Positions 34,038 through 46,200 of a stretch of DNA of 64,000 nt are shown here, one piece after another. The position numbers and the translations under genes were made by a program. How positions within the stretch are numbered: position 1 is the stretch's first letter; each line of letters opens with the position of its first letter. This DNA comes from Gnetum montanum. Taxonomy: Eukaryota; Streptophyta; Gnetopsida; Gnetales; Gnetaceae. The notes below the pieces were generated by a model that saw only the letters and a program-made list of their open reading frames with translations, was not told the DNA's origin and did no database searches. The stretch lies in assembly GCA_015680685.1 (NCBI GenBank), contig MNCI01006585.1, positions 124,001 through 188,000 of the forward strand, written 5' to 3'.

Positions 34038-35901
34038 GATGGTCATATTGACATATCTCACATCCACTATCATTGTCTATTTCTGAACCCACAACTTCTT
34101 TAATGATAGCAACTTTGCCCTTACCCTTGCTACGTGCATGTTCAGCTTCTCTCTTTTTTCTTTTTTTGCGATCACTACCTTGCTCTCTAGACTCCTCTAC
34201 TATTTTAAGAATAGTTTAAAATCTATTTTTTAGGGAATTCCACATTTGGTCTGCCTTTGCCAAAACTTCTACTGTCATCTTTTGGATAGGCAAAGTTTTC
34301 CTATTCACCATCTCTTCAAGTGGTGACTCTTCTTCATCCTCACAAAATCTTACTCCCCTCTTCTGGAGGGAAGGATCTCAATTATACTCTTCTGCACTTT
34401 CTCTCTTTCATAGCTCACCATCTTCCTTAGCAACTTGCTCCAATAGTCTTTGAATTTGATGGGACCTAAGCTTGGATAGTCTTCCTTGGGCATAATTCCC
34501 AAGGGTTCTTCTCGTTTCATGCCTAAGCCCATCCACGAGATGGCACAATTGATCCCTTTGCAAATAACCATGGCCAGGACAACAATGTAATAGTGCATAA
34601 TATTGGCCCATGATAGCATCCAAGGGTTCATGTCCTCCTTGTTTCTAGCCTTGGATTTTCTTTTGCAAGTTTGACACTCGAGAGTACGTTTGGTACTTTT
34701 CATTAAATAGTTCTAACATAGTACTCCACCTACGAATGGATTTCAATTCTAAAGACCGGTACTAGCTTTCCACTTCTTTAACTAATGTCCATGGGAACAA
34801 CTTAAGTTTTTTCCATTTGTTTTCTATGTTCTTTAAGGCACACACATCATGGAATTCTTGTAAATGATTCTAAGGATCAGTGTTGTATCCTCCTTCAAAT
34901 CGTGGGATGTTGTTCATATCCAATCTCTTGATCCTACTATCTTTCTAATGCCTTGTTGGAATTCTAACAGCCTCAGTTATGTCCAACATACTTTGAGTAG
35001 TGAGGAGGGGTTCATCATGATCATCTCGTCCATGGCATCTATGATGCCTACGTTGTTCCCTACTCTCCCTTCTTCTATGTCGTGACTCTCTAGAGTGCCC
35101 TCATCCCCTTTCCTAGTTGTTTTTTCTATAACTTCAACTTTGCCTACCTTTATCCCCATGGTCTTTTTCCTTATGGCTACGTTTGAATACTAAAGGAGAG
35201 GATGAAGGAAATGATGAAGGTAAAGAAGAAGAAAAACTATCACCATGATGGTGTCTACTATCTTCTCTTCTGTGGTCTCAGCCTCGATCTCGATTACAAT
35301 CAAAATGTCCACCTTTATCATGAGTTTGTGTCCCTTTTTCAAATCCTTTGTGCCCATGGGTATCAAAACCTAGGTCATGAATACTGGAATGAAGGTTCTA
35401 ATACACAACCCATTGGCCAAAGTCAAGGGAAGGAACATCATTGTGAGGGCGACTACCTGAGGTAGGTTCACCACCCTTATTTTTTCTTAAGACATGTGGG
35501 ACATCCTAGGACCACTTACCCTTCAAAGACTTATGATGTCTCTCCTGTTGCAAGTCCCTTTGATGTTGTGCCTCTATGGGATAGTATTCTCTCAAGTCAT
35601 GGTCTTGCACAACGTATTCTGCATGTAAGTGTGGCATGCCAATTCATGTGAGAGCATGAAGAAGCATGCTCGAGACTGAATGATCAGGAGGTAACACTAT
35701 GTTACCTTCTAAGTCTTTCCAACGCAATTGTTCATCTTAATGGGGGATAAAGATGAAGTCTGGTATATACTCATCAGGATGAATATATACCACTCAAACT
35801 TGTTTAGGAACTGGCATATCAACGTCATGTGTATTACGCTACCAACTGTTTCCTGTTTCAGACCTAGGTGGTGAGGCACTTTCGTACGAAGAAGGAGACA
35901 T
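34038..35901 (-). pseudogene. E2 gag, N-terminal and central part
   Basis: Starts at ATG 35,901-35,899 (MSPSSYES), matching the gag start of E1 (MSSSSCKH). The central part has an Arg/Ser-rich stretch and a capsid-like region. The piece 34,350-34,703 includes GLGMKREEPLGIMPKEDYPSL, which matches the E1 region at 42,730-42,800 in shifted frames. It is heavily decayed. Confidence 0.72.
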
Positions 35902-36017
35902 ACTTTTCTGTTCAGTGTACAATGTATTCCTGTTTATTATTTTCTCAACCAACCCTAAGGGTTCGTTCCAACGATGTGAATGATTTCCTATGTTCTAGTT
36001 AGTGCACAAACAACTAA

Positions 36018-36037
36018 GTCCCCGACAATAGTGCCAA
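36018..36037 (-). other. Primer binding site of E2 (tRNA-Asp type)
   Basis: On the minus strand it reads TTGGCACTATTGTCGGGGAC directly after the 5' LTR. It corresponds to the TGGCGCCGTTGCCGGGGA site that pairs with tRNA-Asp, with a few CG-to-TG or CA changes. Confidence 0.88.
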
Positions 36038-37362
36038 TGATGAGCAGTGAGGTACCCCTACGCTCAACCCTATGAATATGAGTGTTTCATGCATGATCTA
36101 GTCGGATTCCAAGGACTAAGTGCTTATGCAGCCTTATGGAACAAGGATGGGTTGGTTGATTGTTATCTTCCCAAGCTTACCTATATGTCACAATTGTATG
36201 GTTAAGTAAGCTTAAGGCATATGATTTTTATAGCTTTTATGTTTTTATGTCCTGTGCTGGTAAGGGAGAAGAGAGATAACTAAGTGACTAATTTATCTTA
36301 ACTACTCATTAACTAAGTTCTAACTAATCCTAACACCAGCATCCATTCTCACTTGCTGTACATGTCCTGAACCAGTGCAACACTACTGGGATTACCAAAC
36401 GCTAATCGTTACTAGGTTACCAAGTGTTACACACATGCTCAAAGTGATCATACTAAGTGTAATTTAATGATTTTCTTAATTGATCAAAATGAATTGCTAC
36501 GCTAATAACATAAATGTAAAGTGCATAAAATAAAATAAATGCATAAGAAAATAAAATAAAAGAAATGCGCAAGAAAAAAAATCTCAAGTGCTTCAAGGAT
36601 GAATCGAAGAGCTCGTCTTGATTGCCATACACAAGGTGTGCTCAGGTACACAATGCTCGAATAAAGATCCATCCACACTTAGACCTCCTACTATAGGCAC
36701 TTGGAAAATACTCTATCTTTCAAATAGACTACAAGAGTTTTGCTACTTGACTGCTAAAAGACTTTTTTTCAATTGTGTGCCTGGGCACTGTATTTATAGG
36801 CTTGGAAGCAACTACTCTAATACTGGGTTACCAAGTGTTACACACATGCTCGAAGTGATCGTACTAAGTGTAATTTAATAATTTTCTTAATTGATCAAAA
36901 TGAATTGCTTTTTTAATAACCAAAATGTAAAGTGCATAAAATAAAATAAAATAAATTCATAAGAAAATAAAATAAAACAAATGTATAAGAAAACAAATCT
37001 TAAGTGCTACAAGGATGAATCAAAAAGCTCATCTTTATTGTCATACAGAAGGTGTGCTCAAGTACACAATGCTCAAATAAAGATCTGTCCACACTTCGAC
37101 CTCCTACTATGGGCACTTGGAAAATACTTTAACCTTCAAACAGACTACAAGAGTTTTGCTACTTGACTGCTACAAGACTTTTTTTTCAATTGTGCACCTA
37201 GGCACTATATTTATAGGCTTGGGAGCAACTACTCTAATAATTAGAGTAACTGCTCTAATAATTAGAATAACTACTAAAGTAACCACTCTAATAATTAGAA
37301 TAAACCACTAGAGTAACTACTCTAATAATTAGAATAAACTGCTAGAGTAATCACTCTCATCA
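36038..37362 (-). mobile_element. 5' LTR of E2, with internal duplication
   Basis: Runs from TGATGAGCAG to CTCTCATCA. It is 1,325 bp, against 972 bp for the 3' LTR, because about 411 bp is duplicated in tandem: sequence from about 36,415 recurs from about 36,826. It therefore has two minus-strand TATA boxes, at 36,791-36,798 and 37,208-37,215. The first copy of the U3 minisatellite is lost at the duplication joint. Confidence 0.88.
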
Positions 37363-37367
37363 AAGTT
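37363..37367. repeat. Target site duplication AAGTT, right copy (E2)
   Basis: Exact match to 26,024-26,028. LINE coding sequence resumes straight after it. Confidence 0.85.
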
Positions 37368-38640
37368 ATTAGAAGATAAACTGTAATCATGTTTAGGTTT
37401 TCCTTGCATAAAGTTGTTTTTTAAAAGGAGCATCCAAACATCATCTTCATTAATGCACTTTGCAACCCATCTTGCTACAACAGAAATACCCCAGTTATAA
37501 TCATAAATAAGGCCAAGTCCTCCATCTTTCTTATTGCTAGTGAAAATATCCAAACAAACTTTAGAAAAGCCTTTTTTAAGTTTCTTACCAAACCAAAAAA
37601 AATTGAAGGATAATACAATTAATTCTATCATAAGGAGTTTTAAAAGAAGCCTAACAATTGGATTAATAAACATAAATTAATTGAAGTATCTACTTAATAA
37701 CTAAAACTTTGCCAATAATATCAAGCTTTTTTCTTTCCATTTATCAAGATTCTTTTGAATTTTATCAATCACCTACTTTCACAAAATAGTAATATTAGTC
37801 TTTAAAGAAAAGGACTAAATCTTTTTTAAAGATTTTTCAAGGCTTGAGAGTAACCCACTCATAAACATTACAATTACAATAAGTAACAAATTTTTGCTAA
37901 TTCATACAAGAGAAAGATAACATGCAATAATCTTTTTACTCTAGGTAATAAAATATTAATATGTTATCAATAGTTGTTAATTATAAAAAAGGAATTATCT
38001 ACAAAGTGCATGTTAAGCAATTGCATTCCTTGATCATCAATTGAAATTTCCTTTAATGATATTCCTTTGCTAATCATGATGTAGATTATGTAAAATAAAA
38101 TTTTCAATAATAATAAAAATATAGGAAGCTAGAGGACAAACTTGACTACTCAAGAGAAAAGAAGAAAGTCAATTCAAAATTTGAAGCAACTTGAGCATTA
38201 GCCTAAATGAGTAAGATATAAACAAGATGAATAAAATAATCGCCAAATATAAGTTTATAAAGACAAAAAATAATGAAATTTCATTCAATCTTGTCATAAG
38301 CTTTTGCATAATCTAACTTAATAAAATAAATATCTTAGTTAGTGTTAGAAGCCTACTGCAATCCCTCCCAATTTTTCATTATTGTTTCAAGTTTAGATTT
38401 ACTTTTATTTTCCTCAGCTTGGACTCTATTATAACTAGTTTCAATAAAATATGTTCATTATCCTTTGAAGTAAACTTAATCTCCTTTTTCACCTCAATAG
38501 TTTCCTTGAGGGCCTTTAAAGAATTTCTTCATTTTGTTCAAAATTTCATCTAATAATTCCATTTTGACAACCATAAGCTTCCATTGTGCAACTAAAATTT
38601 CTTTGATAGTGGTTGCAATTGTATTTTTTTTTTTATGCCT
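37368..38640 (-). pseudogene. RT region of the split L1-like LINE
   Basis: Minus-strand reading shows IYFIKLDYAKAYDKIE (near 38,310), then ANAQVASNFELT and FVDNSFF in place of FADDSFF. Downstream is NFFWFGKKLKKGF with SNKKDGGLGL (37,329-37,673). This order is that of plant L1-clade RT and its C-terminal domain. It ends at the E2 target site and continues at 26,023. Its 5' edge toward 38,640 is approximate. Confidence 0.8.
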
Positions 38641-38858
38641 TATGATGCTATTCTAATGAAATTTCTAATTTTATTAGGTACAAAACTCAATCTCTTTGGT
38701 CAAAAACCCTCACTTATAAAATATTGAAATAGAAAATTGAGCCAAAAAATTAATTTCACTATCCTCTAACCACCTATCCTATTATTCCCTTAGAAAATCA
38801 AGGTATGAAAGTATGTGACTTATTAGTTAGGATATGCAATTTGCATTTTCAAGTTATA
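38641..38858. other. Unassigned AT-rich stretch
   Basis: It may be the region between endonuclease and RT of the L1-like element on the minus strand. I see no diagnostic motif. Confidence 0.3.
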
Positions 38859-39322
38859 TGTTCAACCCTTAGAAAAAGCATATGATAGGGTAACTAGAGA
38901 TATTATTTGGTGGGCCTTGTAGAGGAAAAACATCCTTAATAAATATAATAAAGTGATTCAAGACATGTATATAGTAGCTATTACTAAAATTAAAGTAACT
39001 TGTCGAACAACATCTAATTTTTTAGTCACGGTAAGTCTACATCAAGGATTGTGCTTATTCTATACTTAATTTTCATTATTAAAGATGAATTAATAAAGGA
39101 AATACAAGATAAAATTTCTTGGTATCTATTATTTGTAGATGATATTATGTTCGTGGATGCAACTCAAGAAAATATTTCTCAAATGGAGAAGTGGATACCT
39201 CTCTAAAATCAAAAGGCTCAAAGATTAGTAGAAGTAAAACATACTATATGGAATGCATTTTTAATAATAACATAAATAGTGATGAAATAAAACTAACAAT
39301 TCAAGGCCAAAAAATTCCTCGT
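38859..39322 (+). pseudogene. RTE-like LINE reverse transcriptase fragment
   Basis: Plus-strand reading gives PLEKAYDRVTRDIIWWAL, then VIQDMYIVAITK, VSLHQGLCLF and LFVDDIMFVD. This spacing fits RTE-clade RT rather than L1. It stops at the edge of the E3 LTR (39,323), which cut it within the segment after the RT active site (IQGQKIP). Confidence 0.78.
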
Positions 39323-40184
39323 TGATGAGTGGTTGGATATTCCAAACTCCACCATACAAGTCATGAGTGTACATATACAACCTAATCATAATCTGTGAAT
39401 GGCTAATATAGATTCACTTAGTAGTTGATGTTCAGTTCATGATCATTATCTTCTCACATTGATTTAGTAAAGTTCAAGTTGTATGGTTTAACTCTTGATG
39501 AGGCATATGATACATTGATGATCTACAGCTTTAATTGTCCTAAATGCCAACATAATGAAAATTATGAAATCTAAGTCTAAGTATAATAGAAATGTAAGTC
39601 TATGCTAGCATATGGCAATGAGTATCCACTCCTCACTTGTCGTACACATCAACGGCTCATGTAACTATTATTGGGATTACCAGGTGAATCCACTACTGAG
39701 CAAATCAAGTGAACTCACCACTGGGTTATCAAACAATTACACTACATGCTCGAAACCATTCATACTTATACCCCCTTACTAAAAGAGGTAGGAAAAAGTA
39801 AAGTACTTGGAAATTGTAAATGACTTGAGTAAAGTAAACATGTTGAAAGGTTAAATTAAACTAAGTAAAAATGAAGTAAGTAGAATGTTGTAATGGTGGA
39901 AAATAATTTTGATATTTATTTTTTATCATGAATTATGCCTAAGAATAATTTTCTCAAACAAAGATTCCATACAAGTATATAACACCACACTTCAGGCATT
40001 ATTCACTATATCAGTAAGCTTAAATTGTAGAAACAAACTACAAGGCTAAATGTTGGCAAAAAACTATTATTTCAACATGATGATGGGTTGGTATTTATAG
40101 GGATGACCATGACTCACTACATTGCATTTACGATGATGTAAGCAAGGATACAATATTGCAACAATTGGCATATGGATTTTATCA
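39323..40184 (-). mobile_element. 3' LTR of element E3, minus strand
   Basis: Runs from TGATGAGTGG to TTTATCA, with a minus-strand TATA box at 40,092-40,099. It is followed by TACCCCCAC, the complement of a polypurine tract, so it is a 3' LTR and not a solo LTR. It belongs to the same family as the E2 LTRs. Confidence 0.82.
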
Positions 40185-40389
40185 TACCCCCACAACTGAC
40201 TAGAAACTCGTCCTTAAGTTAAAACAAACAGAGTATACAGTTCCTTATAAAATTGTGGGGTTATTTACAAACTTTGACATCACAACTTATATATAGTACT
40301 AACTCTACTATGAATGGTGCATTGTGGTTTGAGTGGTGTTTACCAAATTATCATGCATTTCTTGATGGACACCTATGATAAAACAAGAC
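40185..40389 (-). mobile_element. Internal 3' end of E3 with polypurine tract
   Basis: The tract is TACCCCCACAA in window orientation (40,185-40,195). The rest resembles the start of the E2 internal 3' end (CGTCCTTAAGTT against CGTCCTTGAGTT). It is interrupted at 40,390 by E1. Sequence after E1 (53,571-53,945) should be its continuation. Confidence 0.65.
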
Positions 40390-40394
40390 ATAAC
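40390..40394. repeat. Target site duplication ATAAC, left copy (E1)
   Basis: ATAAC before the 5' LTR is repeated exactly at 53,566-53,570 after the 3' LTR. Confidence 0.87.
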
Positions 40395-41328
40395 TAATGA
40401 GTCATCTTGGTTGGCTGTGTCGACAAGGCCTCATTGACCACATTGACATGGCCTCGTCCATGAGGCCTCTTCAATGCATCTCAACCTACATGAACAAAGC
40501 CTCATCGATGTGGTGTCTATGCATCACCTATAAATATGTGCCTACCATCCACATTTATAGGGAGACTAAATTTTAGTAGTAGCAAAGCTCTTGCATTTTT
40601 TCCATTCAAAAGTTAAAATTTTTTCCCTGAGTGCCCATAGTAGGATTCATTGAGTGTATGGATCTTTATTCAAGAATTTTTGTACCTAAGTACAATAGTA
40701 TGTGTGGTAATAAAGACGAGCTTTCTGATAAACCTTGTAGCACTTTGGATAGATTAGCTCCTTTATTTATGCATTCAATGTTTTCAATTATTTGTTAATT
40801 ATTCTCAATTATTTTGCAAATATTTTCCAGCAATTAAGTTAATGAGATTATTAATATAGATAGATTAAATACATAAGTACAACCACTTCAAGTGTAACAC
40901 ATATTCACTTGGTAATCCCAGCAACGTTATTGCTTGGTACACCTAGTAGCGTAGCATTTGGTCATCCAGCATTGGATACGTGGGTTCAAGATGTGTACAA
41001 AAAGTGGGAATAGATGCTTATGTTAGGATTACTTAAATGATTAGTTAATTAGAAATTTAGATTAATTAATTAAACTCCTTTTTATCTACATTTCGAGCAT
41101 CCACAATATAAAATACAAAAGGATAAAAATCAGATGCCTTAGTTACACTTAACCATACCAACGTACATCACAAGTGTAATTGGGAGGACAACGATTAATC
41201 TTAAGGCTAGATTCACTTCCTAAAGGACTAGTGCACTAGAAATGATAAAGTCTGTAAAATTCAACCAGATTATATGTGAATGCTTATGATTCGTATGGTT
41301 GGGCATAGGGGTACCTCACCACTCATCA
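40395..41328 (+). mobile_element. 5' LTR of E1
   Basis: Starts TAATGAGTCAT (TGATGAG with one change) and ends CCACTCATCA. The TATA box is at 40,529-40,536, with AATAAAG-type signals near 40,710. It is 934 bp against 897 bp for the 3' LTR, with scattered differences that indicate an old insertion. Confidence 0.92.
40529..40536 (+). promoter_or_regulatory. TATA box of the E1 5' LTR
   Basis: CCTATAAATATG. The same box is at 52,766-52,773 in the 3' LTR. Confidence 0.7.
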
Positions 41329-41329
41329 T

Positions 41330-41348
41330 TTGCATCATTGCTGAGGAC
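41330..41348 (+). other. Primer binding site of E1 (tRNA-Asp type)
   Basis: TTGCATCATTGCTGAGGAC starts two bases after the LTR. Compared with TGGCGCCGTTGCCGGGGA most differences are CG-to-TG or CG-to-CA changes. Confidence 0.82.
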
Positions 41349-41483
41349 TTTGTTTGTGAAATGTGCGCTATTTAGATCTAAGTGGATACCACTAATATCG
41401 TTGTATGAACCTAAAATTCAATAACATTCCCACTATACATAAAATTATAAAAGCACACTAACAATTTCATTTTATTTTATAAC

Positions 41484-43960
41484 ATGTCTTCTTCTTCTTG
41501 TAAGCATAACAATACTAAACCACTAGTCCCACAAGAATGCAAGGTGATATACACTCATCCAAATGAGTTTGTGCTAAATTTCACCTTCATCCTACATTAT
41601 GATGAACAAATGTGATGGCATGATATGGAGGACAATGTTGTTTTGCCCCCCAATAGATCTATGCCTGGAATGCTAATTAAAACCCTTAAGAAGTTGGGCA
41701 TAGTAGATCTTCATGAAGAATACGTTGTGGATGGATATGACACTCGAAACTATCATCCCACTAAAACATAATGTAAAAGAGATAAATGTCAAGAGAGACT
41801 CCATGAAGCCACAAAGGGGAAACATTACATTAATTCTTTGTTCTATTAGATCAAGAGGACAATGAGGATCCTCCCCTGGAAGGTTCTCAACATGAAGATT
41901 CTCCACCCCCTACTAACAATGGTGAGGGTGTGAACTTGACCTTATGATCAACTATTCATAAATTGGGTTCAAGGAAGAGTGATATCCAAGGTTGGAACTT
42001 AGGTGAACATCACAATAATAAGGGATCTAATGATGAAGATTCTAAAAAGCATAAGAGTGGTGGTAGACACCGTAGTGGCGATGATGGTCTACCTTCCTAT
42101 TCATCCTTTTCATTTGTTTCTAAACATTCCTCTTCATCTAACAATTCTCATAGAAGCCACTATTGAAATAACTGTGATGAAGGTGATTGACAAAATAACA
42201 ATAACCATGAAGGCTATCAAAATCAAATGGGTGGACGAAACCATCATTGGCGTCATCAACGCAACGATGATGATGAACATTTACTAGCGACTAAAAGTAT
42301 GCTTAACATTACAAAGATAGTAAGAATTCCAACTATATATATGAAGGATAGTCGAATCAAGAGCCTAAATATGAATAATACCCCAAGATTCTGATCCATA
42401 GACACATCTACAAGCATGTCAAGATGTTGTGCCTTATAAAATATTGAGAACGAGTGGTAGAAACTCAATATTTTTCCAAGGACACTCATTAAGGAAGCTG
42501 AAAGTTGGTACCAGTCCTTAGAGCCAAAATCTATCCATGGGTGGAGTACCATGTTAGAATTATTCAATGACAAATATCAAATGTACTCCAAAGTGTCTAA
42601 CTTGAGAAGGTAAATCTAAGGTTGAAAATAGAAAGCACATGAACCCTTGGATGCCACCATGGGCTAACACTATTCACTCTTACATAGATGTCCTAGCCAT
42701 GTTTACTTCCAGAGGGAACAACTTCACCACATCATAGATGGGCTTAAGGCAGAAACAAGAAGAACCCTTTGGATGTATGCCCAAGGGAGGTTGTCTAAAA
42801 TGAGAGCTCATCAGATCCAAAGGCTAATTGAGTAGGTAGCAAAAGAAGAAGGTGAGCTATGAAAAAGGGAGTATGCCAAAGAGTACCATAGGGACCCATC
42901 CATTAGAAAATGAGAGGTCTAATTTTGTGATGAGGAGGAGTCACCACTTGATGAAGTGGTGAACAGAAAGATCTTGCCTATTGAAAAATCTATTTCTAAC
43001 ATTTCAACCAAGGTTGAAAAGTTATGGAACTCTTTAGATGAAAAGTTTCAAACTGCTTTGAAGATTGCTAAAGAATCCAAAGAGAAAAATAGTGATTGTA
43101 ATTATAGACAATTAAAAGAAGCTGAACATGTATACCAAAGAGGTAAGGGCAAAGCTACTGCAATAGAGGAAGTTATGGAGTCTAACTCTAATGATGAAAC
43201 CGAATATGAAATCTATCAATATGAACATCCAAAGGGATGTTGCTCTATGGTGTCACACTTACAAGAATCTAGAGTGTACACACTGAACCCCTGCCTAGCA
43301 CATAGGCAAGCTTTAAGATGATTACCTTACTCTCAAGGTAGTCCAAGATAGTTCCACTAGCAACAACAAGCTTACTACCCAAGTGGAACTCCTTCACAAC
43401 CTTATGAACAATACCAATAGTGGTACCAACCATAGTTGTGGGGACTGTCACTGCCAAGGTAGCAGTACCCTTATAGGCAACCAAATTCATATGGGTACTA
43501 TGTTCAACAACCCATCTCCCCTAGAAGTTCAGCAAGTCATGCATCATTCCAGCATCACTATTACCCTCCAAAGTACCACCAAACACATTCACCATCTACT
43601 TGAGGGAAAAACCCATATCAGTATTCTTATCATCCTCCACATCCCTCTACACCTACCCCTCCACCTTCAACTCAGGTACCTCCTGCTCTATCCATGCAGG
43701 GTGAAATTCCTCCATAGTCATAGCAACGAAATGCTACAAGGGTTGTACACTCACAACCAATTTTTCAACCAAGTGGTCTGAATAATCAATCAAGGAAATG
43801 ACCTTTCTTCCAACCCAGTAGTCCTCTCTAGCCCTCACCACCTACTTTGGTTGATCACCTTAAATCTCCAATACCCTCATCCTCTACATCAAATACATTC
43901 AAGCACCCTTCAAACCAAGTGCCACCTAGGATCTACTCTATAATGCTAACTCATGTTGTT
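41484..43960 (+). pseudogene. Gag of E1
   Basis: ATG at 41,484 (MSSSSCKH), with the first stop after about 43 codons. A His/Ser-rich arm follows (41,963-42,290). The capsid-like core near 42,490-42,600 reads AESWYQSLEPKSIHGW. A long readable piece (42,956-43,321) covers a Lys/Glu-rich helix region. The tail contains a His/Cys-rich piece (near 43,383-43,500) where a zinc knuckle would be. At least three frameshifts and many stops break it. Confidence 0.75.
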
Positions 43961-44480
43961 TCTGATTGGATCAAGACTAGCAACCTTCTACAAAAAGATC
44001 TGATCCAAGAAGTCCACTCACCTTTCTACAGATTGCTGGACAAGTGCCATGCAAGGCTCTTCTTGACTCTAGTTCTAAAGTGAACCTCATCTTCCATGAC
44101 ATGTACAAAGCCTGGAACCTACCACCTCTTAAGAAGAGCAACATCCATTTAGAATTAGCAAATTAGTCAATTACAATCCCTTTGGAATTCATAGAGGACA
44201 TTGTAACCGCAGTTTGTGGGTGGTCCTATCCTACTAATTTTCTAGTAATCAAGGTGGAAAACTAAAAAAGTGACTTCCCCATCATCATGGGAAGGGCTTG
44301 GTTAAGCACAATCAATGCACAAATGGGTATAAGAGACCTATCTCTTGAAATATCTAAGGAGAATGAGTTAGGAAAAATTGAGAAAAAGCATATTCCATGC
44401 ATCGTGTATAGTGATATCGGGTACAATTGTGTGCAAAAGATTTGGTCAATCAAAAGCACATACATTAAGGCATGCAATTA
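43961..44480 (+). pseudogene. Aspartic protease of E1
   Basis: Matches the E2 protease but is split by a frameshift and stops. The readable C-terminal piece starts in FPIIMGRAWL (near 44,276-44,310) and ends in IGYNCVQK. The catalytic region near 44,060-44,080 (DSSS-like) is frame-broken. Confidence 0.7.
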
Positions 44481-44550
44481 GTGTGTGCAAGAAATTAATA
44501 TTCAATAGTGTCTATATGCAACAACCATAAAGCAGGAGGGCACCCAGTGG

Positions 44551-45500
44551 TTGATAGCTAGTTTAGATAGCAGCACAATATGCATGGAGCCAACTAAGAG
44601 TTTTTGTGCATATGTAGAAGGCATAGACCAAATTGAACAAGTCCATTCCCAACTCTCTACTAAAGATGATGATAACTATTCGGGAGAGTTTAAGATCCCT
44701 AATCACTTCAAGCAAGAGCCCTTAGAACTAAAAAATTTACCAATCGGAATGAAGTATGCATTTTTAAAGAATGGTAAACTAGTCATCATTAATGCAAAAC
44801 TTGCTCTTGAATAAAAAGAAAAGTTGTTGAAAGTGGTGAATAAATGGTCAACATCCTTCACTTGGTCATATCCAGAGCTAACAAGAATTGATCCAAGGAT
44901 ATGCTAGCACCACATCTACACTGACTCAACCATGAAGCTTAAAAGGCAGCCATAGAGATGCCTAAACCCCAAATTGAAGCAAATCATTAAGGAGGAAATA
45001 GAGCAACTCCTCAAGATGGGGTTTATCTATCCAATCATAGATAGTGAGTGGGTTATCCCACTCATAATTATACCAAAGAAGGATGGTAAATGGTAGGCTT
45101 ACATTGACTTTAGATTGTTAAATATGGTAGCATTTAAAGATCATTTTCCTTTGTCATTTGTGGATCAAGTATTAGACACCATATCCATGCATTGTTATTA
45201 TAGTTTCTTGGATAGTTATAGTGGCTATAACCAAATCCAAATTGTGCCAGAAGACCAAGCCAAGATAACATTCATGACTCCCTGGGGGACTCTTGCATAC
45301 TGTAAGATGCCATTTGGCCTATGCAATTCCCCTACAACATTTTAATGCTTGGTCCTTAGTATCTTTCAACAACAAATCAATAGTGGTGTTGAATTTTTCA
45401 TGGATGACTTCTCCACCTACGGAGCTACCTTTGAGCAAGCCTTGGACTAACTTGAGCAAGTATTGAAGAGATGTGTTAAGACAAACCTATGACTCAACTG
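44551..45500 (+). pseudogene. Reverse transcriptase of E1
   Basis: The N-terminal part is at 44,551-44,814. The RT core at 45,115-45,345 has FVDQVLDTI, FLDSYSGYNQI, TPWGTLAY and MPFGLCNSPTTF. The catalytic FMDD is near 45,392-45,410. A TAG interrupts the stretch before the core (KW followed by stop, near 45,090). It matches E2 throughout. Confidence 0.82.
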
Positions 45501-46200
45501 GAAAAAGAGCCATCTCATGGTCTAAGAAGGCATTATGCTAGGGCACCAAATTTCATAGAAAGGGATTGAGGTAGACCATGAAAAGATAAGGGTCATCCAA
45601 GGAATAACATGCCAACCAAAGATCATTAAAGATGTTCAGTCATTCCTTGGATGTGAAAATGCATTCCAATAATTAAAAGAAAAACTCATAGAAACACAAA
45701 TCCTACGAGCACCTGATTGGTCCAAACCATTCCATATCATGACAGATGCATCTAACTATGCTTTAGGAGTAGTACTTAAGTAGATGGATGATAAGAAATG
45801 TTCATATTATGTCCACTGCACAAGTCAAAGCATTGTGTAAGAATAGTTAAATTACATCACCATAGAGAAAGAATTAATGATCATGGTGTATGCACTAAAA
45901 CATTTTAGACATTATGTGCTAGGTTACAAAATATTTGTACATACGGACCATAGTGAAATTTTCTTTCTTATGAATAAGCTGACGATGAGCCCTCATGTTA
46001 TACAATGGCTTATGATCTTGCAGAAATTTGATCTTACTATGGTAGATCAAAAAGGAATCGAGAATGTGATTGCTAACCATCTTTCTTACTTAAGATGGGA
46101 TAACAAAGAGGAGGAGAGCATACTCTCTGATCAATTTCTAGACAAACTTCTCTTTACTGGAGCAATAAATGAACACAAGTCTAAAAAAGCAAAATGGTAT
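45501..46200 (+). pseudogene. RNase H of E1
   Basis: Readable from FHIMTDASNYALG (near 45,735) to HTDHSEIFFLMN (near 45,940) and IENVIANHLSYL (near 46,060-46,090). The last long frame (45,877-46,491) runs on into the integrase zinc-binding part without a stop. About 60-70 bp is missing near 45,655 compared with E2. Confidence 0.83.

Larger units (their letters stand above)
26029..37362 (-). mobile_element. E2: Athila-like gypsy element, minus strand
   Basis: 11,334 bp from LTR to LTR, including a 763-bp solo LTR insert with its 5-bp duplication. In reading order it has 5' LTR (36,038-37,362), primer site, gag, protease, RT, RNase H, integrase, internal polypurine tract, spacer, terminal tract and 3' LTR (26,029-27,000). 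Both ends carry the AAGTT duplication. Unlike B, E1 and C it has no ORF3. Confidence 0.92.
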
